Of a DNA stretch of 64,000 nucleotides, positions 42,323 to 53,287 are shown in pieces. Numbering within the stretch: position 1 is the first letter of the stretch; the number at the start of each line of letters is the position of its first letter. The position numbers and the translations under genes are program-made. The DNA is from Methylomonas methanica (GTDB lineage Bacteria > Pseudomonadota > Gammaproteobacteria > Methylococcales > Methylomonadaceae): positions 32,551 to 96,550 of the forward strand of contig LUUF01000115.1 of assembly GCA_001644045.1 (NCBI GenBank), read 5' to 3'. The notes under the pieces are model-generated. The model made no database searches, was not told the origin of the DNA, and saw nothing but the letters and a program-made list of their open reading frames with translations.

Positions 42323-44983
42323 TTTTTCCAGCCCTATTGCGGCGTAAATCACCAAACTAACTCCCAAAATCAACAGCCACTCGTCACGGCCAATTGCCGC
42401 GCTGCCGAACAATGCCTGCATCGCTGGCCAGTAGGTAAACAGTAGTTGCAACAAGGTCATGCTGACCACGCCGAAAATCAGCCATAAATTGGAAAATACG
42501 CCGACCCGGAACATCGAATAATTTAGCGAGCGGCAGTTGAATAAATAAAACAGCGAGCCGAACACAAATACATTGACCGATACGGTACGGGCCTTGGCCA
42601 GGGTTTCGTTGTGCGACAGTTCCCATTCGAATAGGCCAAATGCGCCGGCCAGCAACAAAAAGCCCACCAGACAAATGCGAAACATCAGACGCTTGGTGAG
42701 GATGGGTTGTTTGCGGTTACGCGGTTTGCGCAGCATCAAGCCCGGTTCCTTGGGTTCGAAAGCCAGCATCAAGCCCAGCAGTACCGCAGTGGTCATATTG
42801 ATCCACAGAATTTGCAGGGGTGTGATAGGCAACGCGACGTTGGCGAACACGGCGGCGGTAATCACTAAACCCTCGCCGAGATTGGTCGGCAAGGTCCAGG
42901 CGATGAATTTCACCAGATTGTCGAACACGCCGCGGCCTTCTTCGACGGCGGCTTCGATGGTGGCGAAGTGGTCGTCGGTTAGCACCATGGCCGCCGCTTC
43001 CTTGGCGACTTCGGTGCCGCCCATGCCCATCGCCACGCCAATGTTCGCTTGCCGCAGCGCCGGCGCATCGTTGACGCCGTCGCCGGTCATCGCCACCACC
43101 TGACCGTTGGCTTGTAATGCTTGGACCAATTGCAGCTTTTGTTCCGGCGCTATGCGGGCGAATACGTCGCAATCTTTGACGTGTTTTCGATAGTCGGTAT
43201 CGCTGAAGTTTTGCAATTCGGCGCCGCTGATCACCCGTTCTGTGTGGCGCATATTCAGCTGCTTGGCGATGGCTAGCGCGGTGATTGGATGATCTCCGGT
43301 GATCATCTTCACCGAGATGCCGGCCTTGTAGCAGGCGGCAATAGCTCTGGCGGCCTCGGGGCGTGGTGGATCGATCATGGCTTGTAAGCCCAGAAAGGTC
43401 AGGCCGCCATGCAGTTCGCGATGTTCAACGGCATCGTCGTCATGCTCCGCGCGCGCAAAGGCCAGGACTCTCAAACCTTGCGCGGCAAACGCTTCGGCTT
43501 GTTGGATCAGGCGGCTTCTATCCAGCGCCACCACTTGCATGTCGTTGGAAAAAGCGTTGTCGCAACGCTCCAGCAGACTTTCCAGGGAACCTTTCAAATA
43601 AATATGCCGGGCATCCTCGGCAAGATTGTGGTGCAACGTAGCCATGAACTGGTATGCGGATTCGAACGGAATCGCGTCCAGGCGCGGATGATCGTCGCTG
43701 ACGCTGGCTTGATGCAGACCAGCTTTGTGGGCGGCCACCAGCAAGGCGGCTTCGGTAGGGTCGCCTTCTATGCGCCAGCTATCAGCGTCGGCGATTAATC
43801 TGGCGTCGTTGCACAGCAAGCCGGCTTTCAGGCATTCCAATAATGCCGGCTTCTGGGCCGGATTGACGGCTTGTTTGTTACTGTTGAATTCGCCGTCCGG
43901 CGTGTAGCCGCTGCCGCTGATCTCGAACACTTCACCGCCTGCCTGCACGCATTGCACCGTCATCTGGTTTTGCGTCAGCGTGCCGGTCTTGTCGGAACAG
44001 ATTACGGTGGTGCTGCCCAGGGTTTCCACGGCCGGCAGTTTGCGGATGATTGCGTTACGCTTGGCCATCCGCGAGACGCCGATAGCCAGGGTAATGGTCA
44101 GCGCCGCCGGCAGACCTTCCGGAATGGCACCGACCGCCAGCGCTACCGAAGCCATGAACATGTCCAGCATGGTTTCGCCGCGCCAGACGCCGACCGCAAA
44201 GGTAACCGCCGCGCAGCCGACGATAACCCAGAGCAACAATTGGCTAAATTGGCTCATTTTCAGCGTTAGCGGGGTTTCCAATGGTTCGGCGCTGCCGATC
44301 AGCTTGTTGATGCGGCCGATCTCGGTGTTGTCGCCGGTACTGATCGCCACGGCCAGTGCGCTGCCGTAACTGACCAGCGTCGAGGAATAAGCCATATTGC
44401 CGCGATCGGCCAATAAGGTGGCCGAGGGCAGGGTTTGCGCCTGCTTTTCCACCGGTACCGATTCGCCGGTCAGTGCGGACTCATCAATTTTCAGTTCGCG
44501 GCTTTGCAACAGGCGCAAATCGGCAGGCACCTTGTCGCCGGATTGCAGGAATACCAAATCGCCGGGTACCAATTCAGCAGCGGCGATGCTATGGCGTTGG
44601 CCGTCGCGCAGCACGTTGCTGCTGATGTTCAAAGTCTGAGCCAGCGCGTTAATGGCTTTCAGCGCGTTGGCTTCCTGGACGAAGCCGATCAAGGCATTGA
44701 TGATGACGACACCAAAGATCACGCTACTGTCGGTCCATTCTTCTAAAAATGCCGTGGTGGCCGCCGAGAACAGCAGAATGTAGATCAAGGGCTGATGAAA
44801 TTGCGCCAGTAGTAACAGCAACGGGCCCTTGCCGCGGCGGGCGGTGAGGCGGTTTGCGCCGCTGGTTGCCAGGCGTTTCCGAGCTTCCTCGCTGCTCAGG
44901 CCTTGACCCAGTTCTACGCCAAAATGCGTTAATACGGTTTCCGGCGATTGGCTATGCCAATGCGTTTTAGGGGTATTGTCCAT
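42290..44983 (-). CDS. P2A-like cation-transporting P-type ATPase
   Basis: An 897-residue ATPase with N-terminal HWHSQSPETVLTHFGVELGQGLSS, actuator loop SALTGESVPVEK, VGAIPEGLPAALTITLAIGV (the PEGLP motif of calcium/manganese-type pumps), phosphorylation site CSDKTGTLTQNQM and hinge MTGDGVNDAPALRQANIG. Ten membrane helices are expected. It would export Ca2+, Mn2+ or another cation at the expense of ATP; the exact ion cannot be read. The ATG at 44983 is preferred to the TTG 28 codons upstream. It overlaps the TetR gene tail to tail. Confidence 0.93.
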   Translation of the reverse strand: MDNTPKTHWHSQSPETVLTHFGVELGQGLSSEEARKRLATSGANRLTARRGKGPLLLLLAQFHQPLIYILLFSAATTAFLEEWTDSSVIFGVVIINALIGFVQEANALKAINALAQTLNISSNVLRDGQRHSIAAAELVPGDLVFLQSGDKVPADLRLLQSRELKIDESALTGESVPVEKQAQTLPSATLLADRGNMAYSSTLVSYGSALAVAISTGDNTEIGRINKLIGSAEPLETPLTLKMSQFSQLLLWVIVGCAAVTFAVGVWRGETMLDMFMASVALAVGAIPEGLPAALTITLAIGVSRMAKRNAIIRKLPAVETLGSTTVICSDKTGTLTQNQMTVQCVQAGGEVFEISGSGYTPDGEFNSNKQAVNPAQKPALLECLKAGLLCNDARLIADADSWRIEGDPTEAALLVAAHKAGLHQASVSDDHPRLDAIPFESAYQFMATLHHNLAEDARHIYLKGSLESLLERCDNAFSNDMQVVALDRSRLIQQAEAFAAQGLRVLAFARAEHDDDAVEHRELHGGLTFLGLQAMIDPPRPEAARAIAACYKAGISVKMITGDHPITALAIAKQLNMRHTERVISGAELQNFSDTDYRKHVKDCDVFARIAPEQKLQLVQALQANGQVVAMTGDGVNDAPALRQANIGVAMGMGGTEVAKEAAAMVLTDDHFATIEAAVEEGRGVFDNLVKFIAWTLPTNLGEGLVITAAVFANVALPITPLQILWINMTTAVLLGLMLAFEPKEPGLMLRKPRNRKQPILTKRLMFRICLVGFLLLAGAFGLFEWELSHNETLAKARTVSVNVFVFGSLFYLFNCRSLNYSMFRVGVFSNLWLIFGVVSMTLLQLLFTYWPAMQALFGSAAIGRDEWLLILGVSLVIYAAIGLEKLIVRRFNRRR

Positions 44984-45170
44984 GTGCTCAGATCGGAGGT
45001 TGAAAACAGCGCAAGAGTTATCGGTTTTGGAGCACTTGAGCCTGCGGCTAAAGTCATGAATTGACAAAGATTATTTTACTTGTTCCCCAAAAGGTATGGG
45101 TTTATAGTCCATCTCCGAGGTCTATGATCTCATTCTAAATTAAAATAAAAACAAATAGTTGGAGGTATTT

Positions 45171-45377
45171 ATGGGCGGAGTTATCGAATTAGTGGTGTTG
45201 ATGTTGATTATTGCCATCTTCGCTTTCGCACCGTTAGGGTATTTCATTTACATGTACACGATGAAGAATGGCGAACCGTTCGGTGACATCGAGCCGCACG
45301 GCGATAGCGATTCTGCGCTATTGAGAGCGGTCAGTAAGGCCATTCTTACGTTTAGAGGTAAATTGGGTAAAAATTAA
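45171..45377 (+). CDS. Small single-pass membrane protein
   Basis: A 68-residue protein with one N-terminal transmembrane helix (residues ~3-30, IELVVLMLIIAIFAFAPLGYF) and a hydrophilic tail with PFGDIEPHGDSDSALLRAV. TTGGAGG seven bases before ATG 45171 is a strong ribosome site, supporting a real gene. A clear terminator follows. Family not recognised. Confidence 0.75.
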   Translation: MGGVIELVVLMLIIAIFAFAPLGYFIYMYTMKNGEPFGDIEPHGDSDSALLRAVSKAILTFRGKLGKN

Positions 45378-45403
45378 ATTAGCGCTTTGTTCGCCAGCAA
45401 TAG

Positions 45404-45429
45404 AAAGCCGGGGTTAGCCCGGCTTTTTT
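45404..45429. terminator. Rho-independent terminator
   Basis: Stem AAAGCCGGG / CCCGGCTTT with a 5-base loop and T-run to 45429, 27 bases after the small membrane protein gene and just before the end of the convergent moeB. The A-run on the left arm allows use in both directions. Confidence 0.88.
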
Positions 45430-45441
45430 ATGCGGATTAGC

Positions 45442-46197
45442 TTATTTCGCGCCGCAGCTTGGGCAATTCGGATTTTTCTTCAAGCGCATGCTGTGCCATT
45501 CCATACTCAGGCCGTCCAGCAGCAGTAAGCGGCCAGTCAATGTGGCGCCGGTGCCGACTATCAGCTTTATCGTTTCCAAGGCCTGAATGCTGCCGACGAT
45601 GCCGGTGATAGGCGCGATCACGCCGTTGCGGGCGCAATTTTGCAATTCTTCGCCGTCGCTTTGATAGAGACAGTTATAGCACGGGCTATCGTGCAATCCT
45701 GGCGTAAACACGCTGACTTGGCCCTCGAAACGGATCGCCGCGCCGGATACCAGCGGGGTTTGCCTGTCCACGCATGCCTTATTGATCGCAAACCGGGTGG
45801 TGAAATTGTCGCTGCAATCCAGCACCACATCGGCATCCGCCACTTCCGCACGTAATTGTTCGTCGGCCAAGCGTTGCTTGCGAGCCAACACTTTTACGCC
45901 CGGATTAATTTTTTCCAGAGTCTGTTGGGTTGAAATAACTTTATCCAGCCCTATATCGCTGGTGTAGTGAGCAATCTGGCGTTGCAAATTGGTCAAATCG
46001 ACCTGATCGTCGTCGTAAACGGTGATCTGGCCAACACCAGCCGCTGCCAGATACATCGAGGCAGGCGAGCCCAAACCGCCGGCGCCGACGATTAATACTT
46101 TGGCATCGAGCAATTTTTGCTGTCCGGCAATATCGATTTGCGGCAGCATGATTTGCCGGCTGTAACGGAGTAATTGTTCGTCGTTCATAGTTTGCAT
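45442..46197 (-). CDS. moeB: MoeB/ThiF-type adenylyltransferase
   Basis: A 251-residue E1-like enzyme that adenylates the C terminus of a sulfur-carrier protein (MoaD or ThiS). It has RYSRQIMLPQI, the nucleotide loop VLIVGAGGLGSPASMYLAAAGVG, YDDDQVDLTNLQRQIAH, CSDNFTTRF and two CxxC zinc knuckles (CYNC and CPSC). No rhodanese domain is attached. The start is either ATG 46197 or the ATG three codons later (MNDEQ), which matches family N termini. It is divergent from groES. Confidence 0.93.
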   Translation of the reverse strand: MQTMNDEQLLRYSRQIMLPQIDIAGQQKLLDAKVLIVGAGGLGSPASMYLAAAGVGQITVYDDDQVDLTNLQRQIAHYTSDIGLDKVISTQQTLEKINPGVKVLARKQRLADEQLRAEVADADVVLDCSDNFTTRFAINKACVDRQTPLVSGAAIRFEGQVSVFTPGLHDSPCYNCLYQSDGEELQNCARNGVIAPITGIVGSIQALETIKLIVGTGATLTGRLLLLDGLSMEWHSMRLKKNPNCPSCGAK

Positions 46198-46230
46198 GGC
46201 TTGAGTGAGGCGCAGATGATGCCAAAGAGC

Positions 46231-46258
46231 TTGACAGAGTGCAAAAGCCGGATATTAT
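46231..46258 (+). promoter_or_regulatory. Sigma-70 promoter of groESL
   Basis: TTGACA at 46231-46236 and TATTAT at 46253-46258 with a 16-base spacer, directly abutting the CIRCE operator. Confidence 0.75.
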
Positions 46259-46284
46259 TAGCACTCGTTGCTAGAGAGTGCTAA
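46258..46284. promoter_or_regulatory. CIRCE element (HrcA operator)
   Basis: TTAGCACTC-N9-GAGTGCTAA, a perfect match to the CIRCE consensus. It overlaps the transcription start region of groESL, so repression by HrcA with relief on heat shock is expected from the known system. Confidence 0.97.
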
Positions 46285-46393
46285 TAAACTTGAGGCCGCT
46301 TAAAAGCTCGCTTCTTCCGCAAGGGGTAGCTGTTTTTTAAATAGCTTTATTAAGTTTTTAACCTTTAACTTTATCTACATTAAGGAGACATTG

Positions 46394-46681
46394 ATGAAAA
46401 TTCGTCCGTTACATGACCGTATCGTCGTAAAACGCGTTGAAGAAGAAACCAAAACCGCGGGCGGCATCGTGCTGCCGGGTTCAGCCGCGGAAAAACCAAG
46501 CGAAGGCGAAGTTTTGGCAGTGGGTTCAGGCAAACCGTTAGATAACGGCCAAGTACGTGCCCTGGAAGTTAAAGTTGGCGACAGAGTGTTGTTCGGCAAA
46601 TATTCCGGCACCGAAGTTAAAGTCGATGGCGAGCAATACATCGTCATGCGCGAAGAAGACATCATGGGCGTTTTGGGTTAA
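46394..46681 (+). CDS. groS: Co-chaperonin GroES
   Basis: A 95-residue heptameric lid of GroEL, starting [14 protein letters not shown], with the mobile loop [16 protein letters not shown] and terminal [14 protein letters not shown] eight bases before ATG 46394 selects this start over the TTG one codon earlier. Transcribed with groEL from a CIRCE-regulated promoter. Confidence 0.98.
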   Translation: MKIRPLHDRIVVKRVEEETKTAGGIVLPGSAAEKPSEGEVLAVGSGKPLDNGQVRALEVKVGDRVLFGKYSGTEVKVDGEQYIVMREEDIMGVLG

Positions 46682-46734
46682 GCCCGATTCAGCCGACACA
46701 ATCTTTTTCAATTTAACCAATATCTCAGGAATAA

Positions 46735-48378
<1,644 letters not shown>

Positions 48379-48398
48379 TCGCTGTCCGGCCTCGGCCT

Positions 48399-48434
48399 AA
48401 AAACCCCGGTTGCCGCAAGGCTCCGGGGTTTTTT
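48399..48434 (+). terminator. Rho-independent terminator of groESL
   Basis: Stem AAAAACCCCGG / CCGGGGTTTTT with a 13-base loop, followed by a further T, 20 bases after the groEL stop. Confidence 0.92.
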
Positions 48435-48555
48435 ATTGCCGACGGCTTTTGGTAGGGAACGATTTACGAATTATTGGCGCGCAATAGATTGATTTTTGCC
48501 GCGAAACATTCGATAACGGCAGCAGAAAATTAGTAACAGTTTAAAACTACTAACC

Positions 48556-49302
48556 ATGACAAACGATTTTTCGATTCTGATCGCTGACGACAACGAAATC
48601 AATCTGTGGCTGTTGCGCGAGCAGTTGGAACACTGGACGATGAATATTACTTTGGCAAAAGACGGTCGGGAGGCTTGGCAATTATTGCAACAGCAACGCT
48701 ACGACGTCATCTTCCTGGACGTGAACATGCCGTTTTTAAGCGGTTTCGATGTAGCGGAAAACTTGCGCGGAACCGAAAACTACAATCGGCAAACGCCGAC
48801 GATTGCCGTCACAGCCCATGCGCAAAATCAGCAGAAGGAGCGAGCCATCGAAGCCGGGTTTAACGAATGTCTGGTCAAGCCCATTCGCCTCTACCAGTTA
48901 GAGCAATTGCTGGCGCGTTGGCGGCAACATGATGCCGTGGATGCCAAGTATTATGCCGGGCAGATCTTGCGCAAAGCCCAGCATAACAGGCAATTAAGCC
49001 AATCGCTGATGGTCAAATTATTTGCCCAGTTGCCGGGCTTGATAGTCGATATCGAGCAAGCCTTGGACAGTAGGTTGCCGCAACAAGCCTGGGAGTTTAA
49101 TCACAAATTGCACGGCACCATTTGTTTTTACGATTTTGCCGATTGTCTGGCGGTTGTCGAAAGTTTGCAAACAGCGTTGGAACAAGCCGATGTAGAGTTG
49201 GCGCGGTGGCACTTTAGTGCTTTGAAAATCAAGCTGAATTGGCTGCTGGATAACCAGGATCAGGTGCTGCGCTGTCTGGCTGAGGATGACGTTAAGCTAT
49301 GA
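48556..49302 (+). CDS. Response-regulator receiver plus HPt domain protein
   Basis: A 248-residue signalling protein. The REC domain (residues ~5-125) has acidic pair DDN, phospho-acceptor in VIFLDVNMPFLSGFDV, Thr in VTAHAQN and Lys in LVKPI. The C-terminal helical domain (~140-245) has FNHKLHGTICFYDF, an HPt-type phosphotransfer histidine motif with weak glycine conservation. It looks like the detached C-terminal half of a hybrid sensor kinase such as BarA; no kinase is adjacent. Its partner and output are unknown. Confidence 0.85.
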   Translation: MTNDFSILIADDNEINLWLLREQLEHWTMNITLAKDGREAWQLLQQQRYDVIFLDVNMPFLSGFDVAENLRGTENYNRQTPTIAVTAHAQNQQKERAIEAGFNECLVKPIRLYQLEQLLARWRQHDAVDAKYYAGQILRKAQHNRQLSQSLMVKLFAQLPGLIVDIEQALDSRLPQQAWEFNHKLHGTICFYDFADCLAVVESLQTALEQADVELARWHFSALKIKLNWLLDNQDQVLRCLAEDDVKL

Positions 49303-49407
49303 ACAGCGTTGTGCTTTTCATAAGCCTCAGTACTTTCGAGTTCGACGCGCCACCGCAAATGATGCAAACTGCGCCCTATATTGCAAAGTAAAGACAAGGT
49401 AGCTTTT

Positions 49408-50898
49408 ATGAATACAGACCCCTGCACTTACATTATTTTCGGTGCGACCGGCAACCTGGCGCGGCTGAAGCTAATGCCCGGCTTCTACCATCTGGAACTG
49501 GAAAAAAAACTGCCCGAAGGCACGCGTATCCTGGCGGTGGGACGCCGTCCATGGGATAGGGCGACTTGGCTGGCGGAAGTGAAAACCTTGTTACAAGAAC
49601 AGGCAAACGGTCCGCTGGACGAGGCCGTATTCAAGCGTTTTAGCGAACGGCTGGATTATCATCGCGGCGATATCGACCAACCGGAATGCTATAAAACCCT
49701 GGCGGAAACCCTGAACGCGCAGCCGGGGTTTTCCCGGAATATGGCTTTTTATTTAGCCATAGGTCCCGGCGATTTCGGCAATGTCATCGAGTCCTTAAGC
49801 CAGGTGGAACTTCTCAACGAAGAATACGGCTGGCGGCGGGTGGTGATCGAAAAACCATTCGGTTACGATCTGGAAAGCGCTCAGGCTTTGCAAAAGCGCT
49901 TGAGCCGTTATTTGAGCGAAGACCAGATTTATCGGATCGATCATTATCTGGGCAAGGGCATGGTGCAGAACGTATTGGTGTTTCGCTTCGCCAACGTGAT
50001 GCTGGAACCCTTGTGGAATCGCAATTACATCGACCATGTGCAGATCACTCACTCCGAAGAACTCGGCATAGGTAATCGTGGCGAGTATTACGACAGCGCC
50101 GGGGCGATGCGCGATATGCTGCAAAGCCATCTGTTGCAATTGTTGACGCTGGTGGCGATGGAGCCGCCGGTATCGATGGATGCGGAGTCCCTGCGCGACG
50201 AAAAAGTCAAAGTGCTGAAGTCCATTCGGCCCATCCCCAAATCCGCCGTGCATGCACATGCCTTTCGCGGCCAATATGCTCGAGGCAATATAGACGGCCA
50301 TAAAGTTGGCGGCTACCTCGAAGAAGCCAATATCCCGGCCGACAGCAGTACCGAAACCTATGCGGCGATGAAATTGTTGATCGATAACTGGCGCTGGCGC
50401 GGCGTGCCGTTTTATCTGCGCACCGGCAAGCGCATGGCCAAGGGCCAATCCTCGATTTCGATTTGCTTTCGACATCCGCCGTTTCAGTTTTTCCGCGATA
50501 CCCACGTGCAATGCATGACGCCGAACTGGATATTGCTGGGTATTCAGCCCGAAGAATGCATCCGTATCGAAATGACCGTCAAGGAGCCGGGGCTGGAGAT
50601 GCGCACCCGCACCACCAGTCTGGATGCCAGCTTCCGCAATCCCGACGAACGCCGAGTGGATGCTTACGAAGATTTGTTATTGGACGTCATGAAGGGCGAC
50701 CGGTCGCTATTTTTGCGTTTCGACGAAGTGGAATACGCCTGGCGTATAGTCGATCCCATTCTGCAAAATTGGGTCACCGAGCGGGATTATATCGCCACTT
50801 ACCCGGCCGGCTCCTGGGGCCCGGAGGAAAGCCGGCGGCTGTTCGAGAAGGAAGGCCAGTATTGGCGCAGTTCCTTGATGCCGGAGTGTCAACCTTGA
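49408..50898 (+). CDS. zwf: Glucose-6-phosphate 1-dehydrogenase
   Basis: A 496-residue NADP enzyme that oxidises glucose 6-phosphate, feeding the oxidative pentose phosphate / ribulose-monophosphate cycles. It has [22 protein letters not shown] for [17 protein letters not shown], and the active-site [13 protein letters not shown], where Gly replaces the usual Glu after the catalytic Lys region. The ATG at 49408 has AAGGT upstream and starts at the family N terminus. In methanotrophs this reaction supports dissimilatory formaldehyde oxidation. Confidence 0.95.
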   Translation: MNTDPCTYIIFGATGNLARLKLMPGFYHLELEKKLPEGTRILAVGRRPWDRATWLAEVKTLLQEQANGPLDEAVFKRFSERLDYHRGDIDQPECYKTLAETLNAQPGFSRNMAFYLAIGPGDFGNVIESLSQVELLNEEYGWRRVVIEKPFGYDLESAQALQKRLSRYLSEDQIYRIDHYLGKGMVQNVLVFRFANVMLEPLWNRNYIDHVQITHSEELGIGNRGEYYDSAGAMRDMLQSHLLQLLTLVAMEPPVSMDAESLRDEKVKVLKSIRPIPKSAVHAHAFRGQYARGNIDGHKVGGYLEEANIPADSSTETYAAMKLLIDNWRWRGVPFYLRTGKRMAKGQSSISICFRHPPFQFFRDTHVQCMTPNWILLGIQPEECIRIEMTVKEPGLEMRTRTTSLDASFRNPDERRVDAYEDLLLDVMKGDRSLFLRFDEVEYAWRIVDPILQNWVTERDYIATYPAGSWGPEESRRLFEKEGQYWRSSLMPECQP

Positions 50899-50904
50899 TG
50901 GCAG

Positions 50905-50978
50905 CGTAGGGCCGAATTCATTCGGCCGAAAAGCTTATTGGGGGCAATAACCGGCCGGAGACGAGTGTTTGCCCCCAA
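50905..50978. repeat. Palindromic element between zwf and the CNNM gene
   Basis: Two hairpins in tandem: GGGCCGAAT-TC-ATTCGGCC (from ~50909) preceded by GTA, a relative of the GTAGGGGCGA family, and TTGGGGGCAA (50938-50947) / TTGCCCCCAA (50969-50978). It lies between convergent genes and may end both transcripts, although there is no T-run. Confidence 0.6.
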
Positions 50979-50983
50979 ATGGC

Positions 50984-52294
50984 TTATTGCTTGGGATAAA
51001 CCTGCACCCACTCGATACGCGGGCCGTTCATTTCCTTCACGACGATTTCGAAATCGTTAAAAGCGATCCGCTCGCCGGCTTCCGGGATGTCGCGCAATTG
51101 CGCCAGGATCATGCCGCCCACCGAATCGACGTCATCCAGATCCAGTTCTTCGTTTTCCACATCGATACCCAGAATCCGTTCCAACGAGAAAATCGGCAGG
51201 CTGCCTTTACCCAGCAAACTGCCGTCGTCCTGGCGAGTCCAGTCGCTTTCGGTTTTTCTAAATTCGTCGCGGATCTCGCCCACCATGGCCGACAGTAAAT
51301 TGTCCAAGGTGATAAAGCCGTGCGGTTTGTGGCCTTTCTGGCCGATGACCGCGAAATGCGGCGAGCCTTGGGTAAAGCGCCGGAATAATTCCAGGGCCGG
51401 CATATGTGCGGAGATATGTTGAATCGGCCGTAAATAGGGTTCCAAATCGTCGATTTGCTGACCGTGTTGTTGTGCCAGGAATAAATCCTTCAAATGGATG
51501 ATGCCTAACACATCGATGCCGTTGCCGTCGAAATACGGATAACGGCTAAAGCAGCTGCTATACACCGTTTCCAGCATTTGTTGTTGAGATTGACCTTGGT
51601 ACAGCGCGGTAATTTCGTGAATCGGCCGCATCAAATCGGAGACCTCCAGCTTGCCGAAATCCAGCGCTTTGGCCAGCACATTACACTCGTCGCTGGTCAG
51701 GTTTTCGCCGGCCCGGCTGGAGCGCAGAATCAGTTTCAATTCGTCGTTGGAATAATGGCTGTCGTGGTTGTGGCCGTCGCTGAGTCCGGCGATGCGCAAC
51801 ACCAGATTGGCGCTGCCGTTCAACAGCCAGATGGCCGGGTACATCAGCCAGTACAGCGCGTACAACGGTCCGGCGCTCCACAGACCTATGCCTTCCGGAT
51901 TGCGGATGGCCAGCGACTTGGGGGCCTGCTCGCCGACCACGATATGCAGGAAGGAGATCGTGCAAAATGCAAACGCAAACGAGATGTTATGGATGATTTC
52001 CGGCGAGGTGATTTCGGCTTTGGCGAACAGCGGTATTAACAGATCGGCGAAAGCCGGTTCGCCTATCCATCCCAGTCCCAGCGAAGCCAGGGTAATGCCG
52101 AGTTGGCAAGCGGATAAATAGGCATCGAGTTGTTTGTGTACTTTGGCGAGAATTCGGCCGCGCCAGCCTTCTGTTTGTTCGATTGTCTTGATTCGGGTTT
52201 GCCTTAGTTTAACCAGGCTGAACTCGACCGCAACAAAGAAGCCGTTTAGAAATACCAGCAACAAGGCGCAGGCGACCAGAACAAGATTACTCAT
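50984..52294 (-). CDS. CNNM/CorC-type transport regulator (hemolysin family)
   Basis: A 436-residue membrane protein. A DUF21/CNNM transmembrane domain (residues ~1-195, LVLVACALLLVFLNGFFVAVEFSLVKLRQ) contains ACQLGITLASLGLGWIGEP and HIVVGEQAPKSLAI. A CBS-domain pair (~210-330, VSDLMRPIHEITALY; FITLDNLLSAMVGEI) and a CorC-HlyC C-terminal domain (~350-430) follow. Such proteins act in magnesium or cobalt transport. The ATG at 52294 is chosen; the much longer in-frame version only reads through the transglutaminase gene. Confidence 0.92.
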   Translation of the reverse strand: MSNLVLVACALLLVFLNGFFVAVEFSLVKLRQTRIKTIEQTEGWRGRILAKVHKQLDAYLSACQLGITLASLGLGWIGEPAFADLLIPLFAKAEITSPEIIHNISFAFAFCTISFLHIVVGEQAPKSLAIRNPEGIGLWSAGPLYALYWLMYPAIWLLNGSANLVLRIAGLSDGHNHDSHYSNDELKLILRSSRAGENLTSDECNVLAKALDFGKLEVSDLMRPIHEITALYQGQSQQQMLETVYSSCFSRYPYFDGNGIDVLGIIHLKDLFLAQQHGQQIDDLEPYLRPIQHISAHMPALELFRRFTQGSPHFAVIGQKGHKPHGFITLDNLLSAMVGEIRDEFRKTESDWTRQDDGSLLGKGSLPIFSLERILGIDVENEELDLDDVDSVGGMILAQLRDIPEAGERIAFNDFEIVVKEMNGPRIEWVQVYPKQ

Positions 52295-52380
52295 AGATAA
52301 AGCGTTGATTACAGCGGAATCGGCATTATACCGGGAATCCGCACCTTTGCTCGATGTGTGTTGGAGTCGCCGGGCGCGCC

Positions 52381-53178
52381 CTAATCCGGCGGGCCGGACA
52401 GTCGTTCGACGTTGGCGGCCATGTGCATGGGATAAAGCGCCGGTCCGAATTGGGTGAAGATCGCCACGTCCGCCGCGTCGTGGCCGTAAGCGACAATTAC
52501 CCGGCCGCCGCGAGGTTCGGCCTGGGTCGGGTCGAAGGTGTACCAACGTCCGCCCACATAAGCCTCGAACCAGGCGTGAAAGTCCATAGGTTGCAAGCCG
52601 TACAAATAGCCAACCACCATCCGCGCCGGAATGCACAAGGCCCGACACAGCGCGATGCCCAGATGCGCCAGCTCGCGGCAGACGCCTTCGCCGGCCATAT
52701 TGGTTTCGACCGCCGACAGCTGGAAATGCGGCGAGTCCGGATTGAAACGGATATTGTCGCGCAGCCAGCGATGCAGCGTCGCGACTTGGTCGTAGCCGGG
52801 TATGGCGTCGGCGACAATTTCCTGGGCCAACTCGATAAACCGATCGGATTCGCAGTAGCGGGTAGGGATCAGGTAAGTCAATACGCTATCCGGCAGGTTT
52901 TGTACTTCGGTGAACGGCGCGCCGGGGCAGACGTCGATATGTTCGTTGGTATGAATGTCGGCGCTGGTGCGTACGGCAAACTCGCCGGGCGGCGCAATCA
53001 GGCGCTGACAGAGATTGCCGTAGTAATCGGTATATTCGAATACCGGCACCGTCGGGTTCAAAGTGTACGACTCGCGGGCTACCCACTGATTGGCGCCGTT
53101 GCGCGGCCGCAGCATCAGAATGAATGGGGTATCGATACTGACATCGAAGGTTATTTCGCAACTAGTGCGCAGCCACAT
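52381..53178 (-). CDS. Transglutaminase-like cysteine protease family protein
   Basis: A 265-residue protein. An N-terminal beta domain starting [13 protein letters not shown] is followed by a transglutaminase core: [29 protein letters not shown] with catalytic Cys, [19 protein letters not shown] with His and Asp. No signal peptide is seen, so it is probably cytoplasmic. AGGA lies eight bases before ATG 53178; a longer frame to 53226 is possible. Reaction (amide hydrolysis or transfer) and substrate are unknown. It lies 86 bases upstream of the CNNM gene. Confidence 0.9.
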   Translation of the reverse strand: MWLRTSCEITFDVSIDTPFILMLRPRNGANQWVARESYTLNPTVPVFEYTDYYGNLCQRLIAPPGEFAVRTSADIHTNEHIDVCPGAPFTEVQNLPDSVLTYLIPTRYCESDRFIELAQEIVADAIPGYDQVATLHRWLRDNIRFNPDSPHFQLSAVETNMAGEGVCRELAHLGIALCRALCIPARMVVGYLYGLQPMDFHAWFEAYVGGRWYTFDPTQAEPRGGRVIVAYGHDAADVAIFTQFGPALYPMHMAANVERLSGPPD

Positions 53179-53287
53179 ATTAATTGTCCTTGTGTTGGTT
53201 ACCGAAAATTCAGCCAAATTCGGCAAGCGTCGGTAGGCGCAAAGCCTGAGTGCGAAGCAAGCGTTCGCGCAATATTTCAGATCTGAG

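Noticed and set aside
49795..50511. 238-codon antisense frame opposite zwf
   Set aside because: The sense frame is a complete Zwf; the antisense product shows no family features.
52295..52648. In-frame 5' extension of the CNNM/CorC gene
   Set aside because: It only reads the transglutaminase gene in another frame; ATG 52294 starts exactly at the first membrane helix.
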